Numbered from the stretch's first letter, positions 1 through 11,370 are shown. The stretch is 64,000 nucleotides of DNA from Neomoorella stamsii (GCF_002995805.1 NZ_PVXL01000045.1:20859-84858), one strand, 5' to 3'. Notes: generated from the letters alone by a model not told the origin. Made by a program: numbers and translations.

Positions 1-821
1 CCGGTTTCATCGGCAAGGTGGGCCGGGACGCCTTCGGTGATCATTTAGAGCAGATCCTAGAGGAAAACGGCGTGGACACCCGTGGCCTGCTGCGTGATGA
101 TGAGGCCAACACCACCCTGGTTTTTGTTGCCCTGAATGAAAAGGCGGTACCGGAGTTCGTCTTCTTCCGTCACGGGACAGCCGATACGAGGCTGGATCCC
201 GCAGAACTGCCGCAAGAGGTACTTGAGGACACCCGTATCCTCCACTTCAGTTCCGTTTCACTCACGGTGGAACCAGCGAGGGGCGCCACCCTGGAGGCCG
301 TCCGGCTGGCCAGGGCGGCCGGGGCAATCATATCCTTTGACCCCAACCTGCGCCTTTCCCTCTGGCCGGACGCCGTAAAGGCCAGGCAGGAAATCCTGGC
401 TGCTATGAAACTGGCCGACGTAGTCAAACTAAATAAAGAGGAACTGCGCTTTTTATTAGGGACTGAGGCAGAAACAGTGGCCGCTGGAGTCACAGCCCTG
501 CTGGCCAGGGGCCCCCGCCTGGTAGCTGTCACTTTAGGTGAAGATGGCGCTTTGCTGGCCGGGATAGAGAGTAAGGTCCGCCTGCCGGCCTTTCCGGTAC
601 AAGCCGTCGATACCACAGGCGCCGGTGATGCCTTTATGGCCGGCATGCTGGTGGTGCTGGCTGAAGCCATCCAGCAGGGGGAGGATCTTGAGGCCCTGGA
701 TTCCGCCTGGCTGGAGCGGCTGGGTAGCTGGGGCAACGCCGCCGCGGCCCTGACCTGCACCCGCCCTGGCGTAATACCGGCTTTGCCTGCAAAAGAAGAA
801 GTGGCAAAATTAGCGACATAA
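1..821 (+). CDS. PfkB-family carbohydrate kinase (5' end outside window)
   Basis: ATP-dependent sugar kinase of the ribokinase/PfkB fold, cytoplasmic. The reading frame is open from base 3 and begins inside the family's N-terminal GFIGKVG-D-AFG block, so the true start lies upstream. The C-terminal PfkB signature DTTGAGDAF is intact and supplies the catalytic Asp and anion hole; an FDPNLR segment typical of fructokinases and 2-keto-3-deoxygluconate kinases lies mid-protein. About 272 residues are visible against roughly 310-320 for the family. The substrate cannot be decided; fructokinase and KDG kinase are the main alternatives. The next gene is on the other strand, so this is the end of its transcript. 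Confidence 0.85.
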   Translation, partial: GFIGKVGRDAFGDHLEQILEENGVDTRGLLRDDEANTTLVFVALNEKAVPEFVFFRHGTADTRLDPAELPQEVLEDTRILHFSSVSLTVEPARGATLEAVRLARAAGAIISFDPNLRLSLWPDAVKARQEILAAMKLADVVKLNKEELRFLLGTEAETVAAGVTALLARGPRLVAVTLGEDGALLAGIESKVRLPAFPVQAVDTTGAGDAFMAGMLVVLAEAIQQGEDLEALDSAWLERLGSWGNAAAALTCTRPGVIPALPAKEEVAKLAT

Positions 822-882
822 AGAGCGGGTAATGGTATTACCGGGATAGAATACTAAAAGGGCATAGGCAGTTTTTTATGTT

Positions 883-2058
883 TTATAAGCCTTCGTGGGG
901 CTTTTTCCCGGCCAGGAAACGCACCAGCCGGTCCAGGCCTTCTTTGATGTTTTCCAGGGAATTGGCGTAGGAGATGCGGAGATACCCCTCGCAGTTGCGG
1001 CCGAAGTCGATTCCCGGAGTGACGGCTACCCGGGCCTTCTCTAAAATCTCAAAGGCGAAGGAATAGGAATCGCCGGTATATTTCTTTACGTTGGCCAGGG
1101 CGTAGAAAGCGCCGGTAGGCTCGACCCGGGTGGCCAGGCCCATGGTTTTGAGGCGGCTCAACAGGTAACGGCGTCGCTCGTCGTAAGTAGCGACCATATG
1201 CGCCACGTGTTCATCACATTCCCGCAGGGCGGCGATGCCGGCGGCCTGGACGAAGGAACCGGCGCAGATAAAGAGGTTCTGCTGCAGCTTTTGTAAAGGC
1301 CGGACAAGCTCCGGCGGCGCGATGACGTAACCCAGGCGCCAGCCGGTCATGGCGTAGAGCTTGGAGAAGCCGTTGATGACAAAGGCCCGGTCGGTAAACT
1401 CCAGGATGGTATGCTCCCGGCCTTCGTAGACCAGGCCGTGGTAGATTTCGTCGGCAATGATATAGGGTTCCAGGCCGGCCAGGGCTTCTAATTCGGCTGC
1501 CGTAAAGACGGCGCCGGTGGGATTGGCGGGAGAATTGACCATGATGGCTCTGGTCCGGGGTCCGAGGCTGGCCTGAACAGCGGGAAGGCGGTACTTGAAA
1601 CCGTCTTCTTCCTTTACCGGGACAAAAACCGGCCTGCCGCCGTGATAACGAATGAAATTGGGGTAGCAGGCATAGTGGGGATCGGGGAGGATGACCTCGT
1701 CACCCTGCTCCAGGAGTACGCCGAAGGTCAGGAGCATGGCCGGCGAGGTGCCGGAAGTTACGATGATTTGATCGGGCGAGATGCTGACCCCGTACTTGCG
1801 CAGGTAGTAGCGGGCGATTTCTTCCCTGAGTTTCGGCTTGCCCAGGCTGTGGGTATAGTGGGTGTCACCGTCCCGGAGAGCACGCCTGGCGGCTTCTTTG
1901 ATCGGTTCCGGGGTGTCAAAATCAGGTTCGCCGATTTCCAGGTGGATGATGTTCTCCCCCCGGGCTTCCATTTCTTTGGCCTTTTCCAGGATGTCCATGA
2001 CGATAAAGGGCGGCATTTCCCGGGCCCTGGCGGCAATATCTTTTTCCCTGTCAGGCAT
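883..2058 (-). CDS. class I/II pyridoxal-phosphate aminotransferase
   Basis: Cytoplasmic fold-type I aminotransferase (aspartate/aromatic class), 391 aa. Visible marks are the N-terminal HLEIGEPDFDTP segment, NSPANPTGAVF, the DEIYHGLVYE block with the PLP-binding Asp, the Schiff-base lysine in NGFSKLYAMTGWRLGY, and the C-terminal substrate-arginine region LRISYANS. An upstream in-frame start at 2193 is open, but ATG at 2058 is chosen because a GGGAAG ribosome site lies just ahead and the longer form would overlap the upstream toxin gene. Substrate specificity (aspartate, alanine or aromatic) is not readable from sequence alone. It is downstream of and codirectional with the VapBC-like pair, about 80 bases away. 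Confidence 0.88.
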   Translation of the reverse strand: MPDREKDIAARAREMPPFIVMDILEKAKEMEARGENIIHLEIGEPDFDTPEPIKEAARRALRDGDTHYTHSLGKPKLREEIARYYLRKYGVSISPDQIIVTSGTSPAMLLTFGVLLEQGDEVILPDPHYACYPNFIRYHGGRPVFVPVKEEDGFKYRLPAVQASLGPRTRAIMVNSPANPTGAVFTAAELEALAGLEPYIIADEIYHGLVYEGREHTILEFTDRAFVINGFSKLYAMTGWRLGYVIAPPELVRPLQKLQQNLFICAGSFVQAAGIAALRECDEHVAHMVATYDERRRYLLSRLKTMGLATRVEPTGAFYALANVKKYTGDSYSFAFEILEKARVAVTPGIDFGRNCEGYLRISYANSLENIKEGLDRLVRFLAGKKPHEGL

Positions 2059-2137
2059 ATACTTCCCTGCTTCTTTATAATAATGAGTAATGTTAACGTT
2101 TTTTCGCCACAGGGAAGCAGGAATCCTGCCCACTAAC

Positions 2138-2542
2138 TTATCTTTCGCTAATATTTTCAAATCCCTGCTTAAGAAAATGCCTGTCAAAAGCAAATGCCTT
2201 TTTAATACCCAGCTTACGCATCACTGCAAAGCTAACGGCATCTACCAGGCTCAAATTTCTCCTGTTGGCGGTCAAAACGGCATTGGCACCCAACTGGTGC
2301 AACTCGGCGTCAATCCATTCTACTTGCAGCAGGGGAAGAATATCTTCGTGAAATACCCGCAAAGCTTCCATCCCCAGCCGCCGCTGTACCAGGGCATATG
2401 TTTCTACGAGAACGTAACTGCTGCAAATCATTGGAACACCGCTGGTTAAAAGATTTTCCCATATTTTTTTGGCAGCGGCATGATTCTCGTCGTCAGCATC
2501 GAGGATGGCTAAAAAAGCTGAAGTATCAAGATAAACATTCAT
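2138..2542 (-). CDS. PIN-domain ribonuclease toxin (VapC-like)
   Basis: A 134-residue PIN-domain protein, the usual size of VapC toxins, which are Mg-dependent endoribonucleases. It starts with the hallmark N-terminal MNVYLDTSAFLAI acidic site; further acidic positions are E48 in the LVETYAL segment and the SLVDAVSF Asp, giving the expected PIN set. Its start codon overlaps the stop of the upstream antitoxin by four bases (ATGA), implying translational coupling. The RNA target cannot be deduced. Codon use and base composition are less GC-rich than the flanking housekeeping genes, in keeping with a mobile accessory module. Confidence 0.82.
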   Translation of the reverse strand: MNVYLDTSAFLAILDADDENHAAAKKIWENLLTSGVPMICSSYVLVETYALVQRRLGMEALRVFHEDILPLLQVEWIDAELHQLGANAVLTANRRNLSLVDAVSFAVMRKLGIKKAFAFDRHFLKQGFENISER

Positions 2543-2784
2543 TCCGCAAAAGCCTCCGTTAAATAGGCATCATGATTGCGGGAGAGGTCCTTAACACCGG
2601 AACGAAAACGCCCTGCTGCCTTTATAGCCCTCTGAATTCGTTCTTTTTGGCCAGGATTGCTACCGGCCAAGACCTGGTCGACGCCGAGCCGGATTAATTC
2701 CGCCATGGATATTTTTTTAACAGCAGCCATTTTTTTCAGGGCATGATATTGTTCTTCCGTGAGCTGAACTTGCGTACGGATCAT
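2539..2784 (-). CDS. ribbon-helix-helix antitoxin (VapB/CopG-like)
   Basis: An 81-residue protein beginning with an RTQVQLTEEQYHAL strand and helix followed by KKISMAELIRLGVDQVL, the pattern of a ribbon-helix-helix (CopG/Arc-type) DNA-binding N-terminus. The remaining part is charged and would wrap the toxin. In such modules the antitoxin dimer binds its own promoter and neutralises the PIN nuclease. It precedes the PIN gene with a four-base overlap. An AT-rich upstream segment (about 2785-2940) separates it from the divergent methyltransferase and probably holds both promoters. Family assignment is from pattern only. Confidence 0.75.
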   Translation of the reverse strand: MIRTQVQLTEEQYHALKKMAAVKKISMAELIRLGVDQVLAGSNPGQKERIQRAIKAAGRFRSGVKDLSRNHDAYLTEAFAE

Positions 2785-2952
2785 TTGTTATATCATCCCT
2801 CCAATAATGATTAAATGTAAGCATAATAATGTTATCATGATGTTACCCCTTTGACAAGGGGTAGAGCAGGTGTTAACCATATACACGTACTATTTAGCTC
2901 TTTGTAGATTCTTGCGAATCCATGGTGATATAATAATTTTGGTGATGAAAAA

Positions 2953-3567
2953 GTGGCCAGAGAACTAACGGAAATAATCAAAAAGCGCTATAACCGCACG
3001 GCGCTCTTTTATGATTGGATGGACCGGATGATCCCCGATGAATGGCGCCGGCGGGTGTGGCAGGAAGTCCGGGGCCGGGTGCTGGAAGTTGGAGTAGGCA
3101 CAGGGGCTAATTTTCCTTTTTACCCACCCGGATGCCGGGTAACGGCCATTGATTTTAGCCCCGGGATGCTGGCCAGGGCCAGGGGGAAGCTCCACGTGGC
3201 CTGGGTACCGGTGGATTTAAAAGAAATGGATGTCCAGCACCTGGAATTTGGAGACGCCAGTTTTGACACGGTGGTAGCCACCTGCGTTTTTTGCACAGTA
3301 CCCGATCCAGTGCAGGGGCTAAAGGAAGTACGCCGGGTCTGCCGCCCCGATGGCAGGATCGTCCTCCTGGAGCATGTGCGCAGTGAGCACTGGTTCCTCG
3401 GCCCCGTGATGGATGCCCTGAACCCGCTGGTCCTGTATCTAATCGGGTCCAACATTAACCGCCGTACAGTCGCGAATGTGAGGATGGCCGGTATCGAGAT
3501 TGAACGGGAGGAGGATCTGGCGGGAAAGATTGTTAAATTAATTGTCGGGCATCCCGGGGAAATTTAA
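2953..3567 (+). CDS. class I SAM-dependent methyltransferase
   Basis: A 204-residue cytoplasmic protein with the Rossmann SAM-binding order: motif I VLEVGVGTGANF, motif II region VTAIDFSPGML, and motif IV DTVVATCVFCTVPDP, then a post-IV EVRRVCRPDGRIVLLEH segment. This is the Methyltransf_11/UbiE-like arrangement. The start is GTG; a nearby ATG at 2945 runs into a stop in another frame. The ribosome site is weak. The last part, carrying NPLVLYLIGSNINRRT, resembles small phospholipid- or quinone-directed methyltransferases, but the substrate is not determinable. It is monocistronic, followed by the T-box promoter. Confidence 0.8.
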   Translation: MARELTEIIKKRYNRTALFYDWMDRMIPDEWRRRVWQEVRGRVLEVGVGTGANFPFYPPGCRVTAIDFSPGMLARARGKLHVAWVPVDLKEMDVQHLEFGDASFDTVVATCVFCTVPDPVQGLKEVRRVCRPDGRIVLLEHVRSEHWFLGPVMDALNPLVLYLIGSNINRRTVANVRMAGIEIEREEDLAGKIVKLIVGHPGEI

Positions 3568-3617
3568 AGTTTTGGCTACAACTTTCTTTAAGAATTTGTT
3601 AAATAGCACTTCAGGCC

Positions 3618-3646
3618 TTGCGTTCTGCGCCGTGGTATGCTATTAT
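3618..3646 (+). promoter_or_regulatory. sigma-A-type promoter of the T-box/serine transcript
   Basis: TTGCGT, 17-base spacer, TATTAT, located about 10-20 bases before the first recognisable part of the T-box leader. The match is moderate at both boxes and position supports it. Confidence 0.55.
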
Positions 3647-3654
3647 AACTCCAA

Positions 3655-3918
3655 ATTAGTTTAGGCCAAAGCGATGAGGGGGAGTGTCGGCGGCCCACTC
3701 CGGTAGGCGAGAGAGCTGGTGGCTGGTGGGAACCAGCCCGGAGGCTGTCGAGGGGCACCCCTGAGTACCCGGCGAGAAATCCTGGATAAGGAAGAAGCCG
3801 GGGCGGTCATGTCCGTTACGCATGCAGAGGGGGCCGGGTTATGGCGTTTTTAACCTGGTCAATTAGGGTGGCACCGCGGGTGAAACTCTCGTCCCTTGCA
3901 AAAGGGACGAGAGTTTTT
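3655..3918 (+). promoter_or_regulatory. T-box leader, probably serine-specific
   Basis: A classic tRNA-sensing leader. It has a GATGA kink-turn motif near 3673, a GAGAGAGCTGG AG-bulge region with the apical GGTGGGAACCAG-type loop near 3710-3736, the T-box sequence AGGGTGGCACCGCGGG at 3865-3880, and an intrinsic terminator at 3885-3918 (14-bp stem closed by ACTCTCGTCCCTT and its complement, then T5). Uncharged tRNA binding would stabilise the antiterminator and switch on the downstream aminotransferase. The best specifier candidate is AGT at 3764-3766, followed by ACC; AGU is a serine codon, matching serine genes downstream. A TAC reading one frame over (Tyr) is not excluded. Confidence 0.92.
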
Positions 3919-4059
3919 ATTTTGGACTGGTTAAAAAAGGGAGGTGACCTGGCGGTTTTTAACCCTTTAGCTCAATATAGTGCGCCATTTTAAATTAAAT
4001 ATAGTAAGCCTTTATGATAACTACTTCTATCGATAAATTAAGAGGAAAGGGTGTTCTCC

Positions 4060-5241
4060 ATGACTGACAAGCAAATCTTACTTCTCCCCGGGCCGACGCC
4101 GGTGCCGCCCCGGGTGGCCTTGGCCATGGCGCGGCCGGCTATAAACCACCGCGGTCCGGAGTTTAAAGCGCTGTGGGAAGAAGTAATGGAGGGGTTAAAA
4201 GATGTCTTCCAGACCCGTTCCGAGGTGGTTATTTTAACGGCTTCGGGTACCGGTGGCATGGAAGCGGCCGTAGCCAACCTCATTTCCCCCGGGGAAAAGG
4301 TGCTTGCCGTAACCATTGGCGCCTTTGGCGAGCGTTTTATTCAGATTTGCCGTGCCTTCGGTGTTGAAACGGAGGTTATGGCCTTCCCGTACGGGCAGGC
4401 AGCTGACCCCCTGGCCATAGCCAGGCGCCTCGAAGCCGATACGGAACATAAGATCAAGGCCATTCTAGTCCAGCATAATGAGACCTCGACCGGGGTTTTA
4501 AATGACATCCAGGCCATCAGCCGTGCCCGGGGAAGCCACCCGGCCCTCCTCATTGTGGACAGCATCAGCGGCCTGGTGGCAGCCGATTTACCAATGGACG
4601 CCTGGCATGTTGATGTGGTCATCGCCGGGTCCCAGAAAGCCTTCATGTTACCCCCGGGATTAACCATGCTGGCTGTTAGCGATCGCGCCTGGCAGGCGGC
4701 TGAAAAGTGCACCAACCATCGTTTTTACCTGGATATTAAAAAGGCGAGAAATTCAGGGCTAAAGGGGCAGACGCCCTTTACACCGGCTGTCCCCCTGCTC
4801 TACGGTCTACAGGAATCCTTGCGTCTCCTGAAGACGGAAACCCTGGCCGGCAGCTTTGCCCGCCATGCCCTGATGCGGGATATGGTACGGGCCGGGGTCC
4901 GTGCCCTGGGGCTAAAGCTCCTGGCTGACGATACAGTAGCCTCGCCGGCAGTGACGGCCGTCTGTGTACCGGAGGGTATGAAACCGGCAGATATCATCAC
5001 CCCCTTGCGGGAAAAATTTGGCGTGGTCGTTGCCGGAGGGCAGGGTGACGTCAAGGACAGGGTGTTCCGCATCGGTCATCTGGGCTATGTGAGTTGCAGC
5101 GATATCCTGGCCGGCCTGGCTGCCCTGGAAAATGTCCTTATTGATGCCGGTGTACCGGTGACCCGGGGTGCAGCAGTGGCCGCAGCCGGGGCTATATTAA
5201 GCGAAGGAATGCCTGCTGGCGTGGAAACCCTGGCCAGCTAG
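4060..5241 (+). CDS. serine-pyruvate / phosphoserine-type aminotransferase (class V)
   Basis: PLP enzyme of the alanine-glyoxylate/serine-pyruvate aminotransferase family, 393 aa. It opens with LLLPGPTPVPPRVA, has TASGTGGMEAA for phosphate binding, DSISGLVAADLPMD, and the Schiff-base lysine in GSQKAFMLPPG. In organisms lacking classical serC, members of this family encoded beside serA are thought to perform the phosphohydroxypyruvate transamination step; that role here is inference from the T-box and the serA neighbour. ATG at 4060 is preferred over GTG 4051 because the GAGGAAAGGG ribosome site then has normal spacing. It is controlled by the upstream T-box terminator. Confidence 0.85.
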   Translation: MTDKQILLLPGPTPVPPRVALAMARPAINHRGPEFKALWEEVMEGLKDVFQTRSEVVILTASGTGGMEAAVANLISPGEKVLAVTIGAFGERFIQICRAFGVETEVMAFPYGQAADPLAIARRLEADTEHKIKAILVQHNETSTGVLNDIQAISRARGSHPALLIVDSISGLVAADLPMDAWHVDVVIAGSQKAFMLPPGLTMLAVSDRAWQAAEKCTNHRFYLDIKKARNSGLKGQTPFTPAVPLLYGLQESLRLLKTETLAGSFARHALMRDMVRAGVRALGLKLLADDTVASPAVTAVCVPEGMKPADIITPLREKFGVVVAGGQGDVKDRVFRIGHLGYVSCSDILAGLAALENVLIDAGVPVTRGAAVAAAGAILSEGMPAGVETLAS

Positions 5242-5295
5242 AGTAGAGGAGCCGCTTATAGGGGCTAAGCGCCCGTTCCACCAAGCATGAAAATG

Positions 5296-5551
5296 TAGGT
5301 TGAGGCAAGGGGCTGGAGGGTACAGGCGGAGGGCGACTTGGTTCGAGGCGTCAGATACTTACGCGAAGCCGCAGGGAGGCGGCGGTGAATGGGATGGGGA
5401 TCGTAACGTGGCTTCAGGAATGAGAAGTGTCACACCCCGTTACAATTGATCAAAGAGATAAAGGTTAGCCACCCCCGCCGCCGAGCAAGGCTGAGCGCTA
5501 AGTTTGCTAGCCCAGAACCACCGGAGCCCGGAGCCTGTACCTCCAGCCTAC
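5296..5551 (+). ncRNA. candidate structured RNA, class not assigned
   Basis: The 382-base gap between the aminotransferase and serA is not simple spacer. A long-range helix pairs 5311-5327 (GGCTGGAGGGTACAGGC) with 5533-5548 (GCCTGTACCTCCAGCC), 16 bp with one bulged G, and outside it GTAGG (5296) can pair with CCTAC (5547). Inside lie TGGTTC with GAACCA, a GCGT/ACGC hairpin, GGCGGCGG with CCGCCGCC, and a hairpin closed by GATCGTAACG and CGTTAC-AATTGATC. No convincing ORF is present. Size and complexity resemble large clostridial RNAs such as the raiA motif, but I cannot confirm a family. It could be an independent RNA or a leader of serA. Confidence 0.6.
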
Positions 5552-5623
5552 AAAAAGCTGAATTACAGCTTAACTAGTAGTAACCATGGCAGAACCCCAT
5601 TTCCGAGGGAGGGGATAACCAAA

Positions 5624-7201
5624 ATGCACGTTTTAGCCCTGGACAGTATAGACGAACGCGGCCTGGCTATCCTCCGGGAGGCAGGCCTGGAAGTTACGGC
5701 CGCCGGTAAAATGAATGAAGAAGAACTCAAAGACGCTATCCGTGACAGTGAAGCCTTAATCGTCCGCAGCGCAACAAAGGTAACGGCGGCGGCCATCAAC
5801 GCTGCCAAAAAGTTAAAGATTATCGGCCGGGCCGGGGTGGGCACCGATAATATCGACGTCACCGCCGCAACTGAAAGGGGTATCGTAGTTGTTAATGCTC
5901 CTGAGGGCAACACCGTTGCGGCCGCCGAACATACCATGGCCATGATGCTGGCCCTGGCCCGCAATATACCCCAGGCCAACGCCACCTTAAAGCAGGGCAT
6001 CTGGGAGAAGAAGAAATATGTTGGCGTTGAACTGCGGGGGAAAACCTTAGGGGTTATCGGCCTGGGAAAAATCGGCCGCGAGGTGGCCCGCCGCGCCCGG
6101 GGCATGGAAATGAAGGTTATGGCCTATGATCCTTACGTCGACCCGGAACAGGCCACGCGCCTTGAGGTCGAACTGGCCTCCCTGGAGACAGTCCTGCAAG
6201 CCGCCGACTTTGTAACCGTCCACCTACCCCTGACGAATGAGACCCGGCATCTCCTGGGCCGGGAGGAACTGAAACTCCTGAAACCCGGAGCGCGGGTGTT
6301 GAATGTGGCCCGGGGAGGTATTATCGACGAGGCAGCCCTTTATGAAGCTTTAAAAGCCGGGCAGGTGGCCGGGGCGGCCCTGGACGTCTTTGAGGAAGAA
6401 CCCTTAAAGGCCAGCCCCCTGCTGGAACTGGACAACGTCATTGTTACCCCCCATCTGGGAGCTTCGACGGAGGAAGCCCAGGTAGCCGTAGCAGTTGAGG
6501 TTGCTCGCGATGTAGTGCGCTGCCTTAAGGGAGAACCGGTTTTGAACGCCGTCAATATCCCGGTGGTGCGGGGCCATGTAGCCGAGGTCTTAAGGCCCTA
6601 CCTGCAACTAGCCGAAAAATTGGGGAGCTTCCTGGCCCAGCTCATGGAAAGCCCCATAATTGCGGCGGAGATCTGTTGCAATGGTGAGCTGGCCCAGTAT
6701 GACCTGGCGCCCCTGACCAGCTCCTTCTTGAAAGGGTTACTGCGTCCCCTCCTGGCCGATGCCGTCAACTATGTCAATGCGCCCCTGGTGGCCAAAAAGC
6801 GGGGTATACGCATCCGGGAAAAGAAGAGCCGGGAGATGGAGTACTTCGCCAACCTCATCAGTGTAAAGGTCGAGGGGCGGCGGGAGAGCCACCGCCTGGC
6901 CGGGACCGTCAACCAGGCCGGGGAACCCCGTCTGGTCAACCTGGACGGTTATAGCGTCGATGCCAGCCCGGCAGGGCACATGCTGGTCGTGCCCCACCTG
7001 GACCGGCCGCGTATAATCGGCCCGGTAGGCCTGGCCATAGGGGACCATAAAGTGAATATCGCCGCCATGCAGGTGGGGCGGCAGGAAATAGGTGGCGAAG
7101 CCGTCATGCTTATTAGCGTTGATTCCGAGGTACCGCGGGAAGCACTACAGGCCATTCGCCAGGTGGACGGCGTCCTTGATGTGCGCTATATTTACCTTTA
7201 A
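5624..7201 (+). CDS. serA: D-3-phosphoglycerate dehydrogenase
   Basis: Catalyses NAD-dependent oxidation of 3-phosphoglycerate, the first step of serine synthesis. The 525-residue protein is the long (type 1) form. In order it has the N-terminal substrate half with IIGRAGVGTDNID, the NAD Rossmann motif LGVIGLGKIGREVARRA, the RGGIIDE and TPHLGASTEEAQ catalytic segments (Arg, Glu and His of the family), an intervening ASB-type domain, and a C-terminal ACT domain (about the last 75 residues) that usually mediates serine feedback. The reading frame is open upstream to 5504, but ATG 5624 has a GGGAGGGG ribosome site and starts with the family's MHVLALDSI-like strand. Confidence 0.96.
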   Translation: MHVLALDSIDERGLAILREAGLEVTAAGKMNEEELKDAIRDSEALIVRSATKVTAAAINAAKKLKIIGRAGVGTDNIDVTAATERGIVVVNAPEGNTVAAAEHTMAMMLALARNIPQANATLKQGIWEKKKYVGVELRGKTLGVIGLGKIGREVARRARGMEMKVMAYDPYVDPEQATRLEVELASLETVLQAADFVTVHLPLTNETRHLLGREELKLLKPGARVLNVARGGIIDEAALYEALKAGQVAGAALDVFEEEPLKASPLLELDNVIVTPHLGASTEEAQVAVAVEVARDVVRCLKGEPVLNAVNIPVVRGHVAEVLRPYLQLAEKLGSFLAQLMESPIIAAEICCNGELAQYDLAPLTSSFLKGLLRPLLADAVNYVNAPLVAKKRGIRIREKKSREMEYFANLISVKVEGRRESHRLAGTVNQAGEPRLVNLDGYSVDASPAGHMLVVPHLDRPRIIGPVGLAIGDHKVNIAAMQVGRQEIGGEAVMLISVDSEVPREALQAIRQVDGVLDVRYIYL

Positions 7202-7210
7202 GTTTCTAAT

Positions 7211-7237
7211 GGGGGCGGTAACGCCCCTTAAGTTTTT
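7211..7237 (+). terminator. possible terminator after serA
   Basis: Hairpin GGGGCG-GTAA-CGCCCC at 7212-7227, followed after a few bases by TTAAG and T6. It lies directly after the serA stop and before serS, so serS may have its own promoter or be attenuated from serA. Confidence 0.55.
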
Positions 7238-7307
7238 TACGGCAGGTTTGCCCCGGGCCTTTAATCGTGGCATAATAGTGGCAGGATTATCCACACTAAC
7301 CGGATGA

Positions 7308-10046
<2,739 letters not shown>

Positions 10047-10075
<29 letters not shown>

Positions 10076-10712
10076 TCACGCCGTAGTCCGGGAGGGGCTG
10101 CGGGCCCTCCTGGCCAGGGAAAAGGATATTGAGGTGGTAGGGGAAACCGGTAGTGCCGCTGAGTTATTAAACTTGGTGGATAAGGTCCGGCCGGAAGTAG
10201 TAGTAATGGACCTCCAGCTGGGCAACGGCCAGAACGGGGTGGAGGCGACCCGGGCTTTATTGCGAAAACGGCCGGACCTCAAGGTTGTTATTTTAAGCAT
10301 GTACGACGATCGCGAGCTAATCTTCCGGGCCCTGGAAGCGGGGGCCAGGGGCTATGTTTTAAAGCGGGCCGGGGTGGAGGAGCTTATCCAGGCCATTCGC
10401 CTGGCGGTCAAGGGTGAAGCCTTCCTCGATCCCCAGATTGCCCGGCGGGTTATCGACGGCCTGCAGCAGGGCTTGCCGGCAGCCAGGGAGGGTGATGCCG
10501 GGAAGGCAGAATTGACCGACCGGGAGATGGAGGTCCTACGCCTGGCTGCCGAGGGTTTGACTAATGCGGAGATTGCCAGGCGCCTGTTTATCAGCGTCAA
10601 AACCGTCCAGGCCCACCGAGCCAACCTGATGCAAAAACTGGGTCTCCATGACCGGGTGGACCTGGTTAAGTATGCCATCAAAAAGGGCATTCTTAAACTG
10701 GAAGATGATTAG
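10047..10712 (+). CDS. NarL/LuxR-family response regulator
   Basis: A 221-residue transcription regulator, partner of the preceding kinase. The receiver domain has the acidic pair in LVDDHAVVREGL, phosphoacceptor Asp55 in VVMDLQLGNG, and the conserved Lys in YVLKRAG. The C-terminal LuxR helix-turn-helix reads LTDREMEVLRLAAEGLTNAEIA, then SVKTVQAHRANLMQKL. The reading frame is open from 10020, but ATG 10047 has a GGGGGG ribosome site. It overlaps the kinase gene by 29 bases, which tightly couples their translation. No target promoter is obvious; the DoxX-like gene downstream is one possibility. Confidence 0.93.
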
Positions 10713-10829
10713 TTGCGGTTATAGGGTTTAGAACCGAGGGGGAAAATTCGGGTCGCCGACCTATGGGTTCTTTCTCTTCCCAGAGTTATAGTAAATATGC
10801 GAAGACTATCACGAAAGGGGAGAGAAAAG

Positions 10830-11354
10830 ATGCTCAACTTACTGCGCGACCGGCGTTTAAGCATTGTTTGGACCCTTTTGCGCATATGGCTGGGTTGGCA
10901 GTGGCTGGAGGCCGGCCTACACAAACTTAGTGATCCCAAATGGACACAAACCGGTGAAGCATTGAAAGGTTTCTGGGCCAAGGCCGTCGGCGCCCTGCCG
11001 GGAAGCGCGCCGGCTATTAAATATGGCTGGTACGAAGCGTTTATTCGTTCCCTATACGATGGAGGCCACTACACCTGGTTTGCCAAGCTGGTAGTAGCCG
11101 GCGAGGTTTTAACGGGTATTGCCCTCATTTTGGGAGCGGCAACCGTATTTGCCCTGAGTGTCGGTGCATTTATGAATCTTAATTTTATGCTCGCCGGTAC
11201 CGCGAGCACCAACCCGGTGCTCTACACAGCGGCCATCATCCTGCTGCTGGCTGGAAGCTCGGCCTACTATTACGGTGTCGACCGGCTGGTATTGATTTAC
11301 CTGCAGCGTAAGAAGGAAAGAGAAACGAGCGAGTCACTGGCGGTAAGTAAATAA
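10830..11354 (+). CDS. DoxX/DoxD-like membrane protein
   Basis: A 174-residue integral membrane protein with four likely transmembrane helices: IVWTLLRIWLGWQWLEAG near residues 10-30, a long hydrophobic pair covering VVAGEVLTGIALILG and FALSVGAFMNLNFMLAG, and a last one around VLYTAAIILLLAGSSAYYYG. This matches the DoxX family, which includes the small subunit of thiosulfate:quinone oxidoreductase; the family role is otherwise poorly defined. ATG 10830 is chosen for its AAAGGGGAG ribosome site rather than the open frame at 10797. It is separated from the response regulator by 117 bases and followed by a hairpin. Confidence 0.72.
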   Translation: MLNLLRDRRLSIVWTLLRIWLGWQWLEAGLHKLSDPKWTQTGEALKGFWAKAVGALPGSAPAIKYGWYEAFIRSLYDGGHYTWFAKLVVAGEVLTGIALILGAATVFALSVGAFMNLNFMLAGTASTNPVLYTAAIILLLAGSSAYYYGVDRLVLIYLQRKKERETSESLAVSK

Positions 11355-11370
11355 GTAAGAAAAGAAGAAG

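Noticed and set aside
829..843. GGTAAT-GGT-ATTACC hairpin after the sugar kinase gene
   Set aside because: Short stem without a T run; not enough for a terminator call.
5504..5623. In-frame N-terminal extension of serA by 40 codons
   Set aside because: It lies within the structured RNA region, is Pro/Asn-rich with no similarity to SerA, and ATG 5624 has a strong ribosome site.
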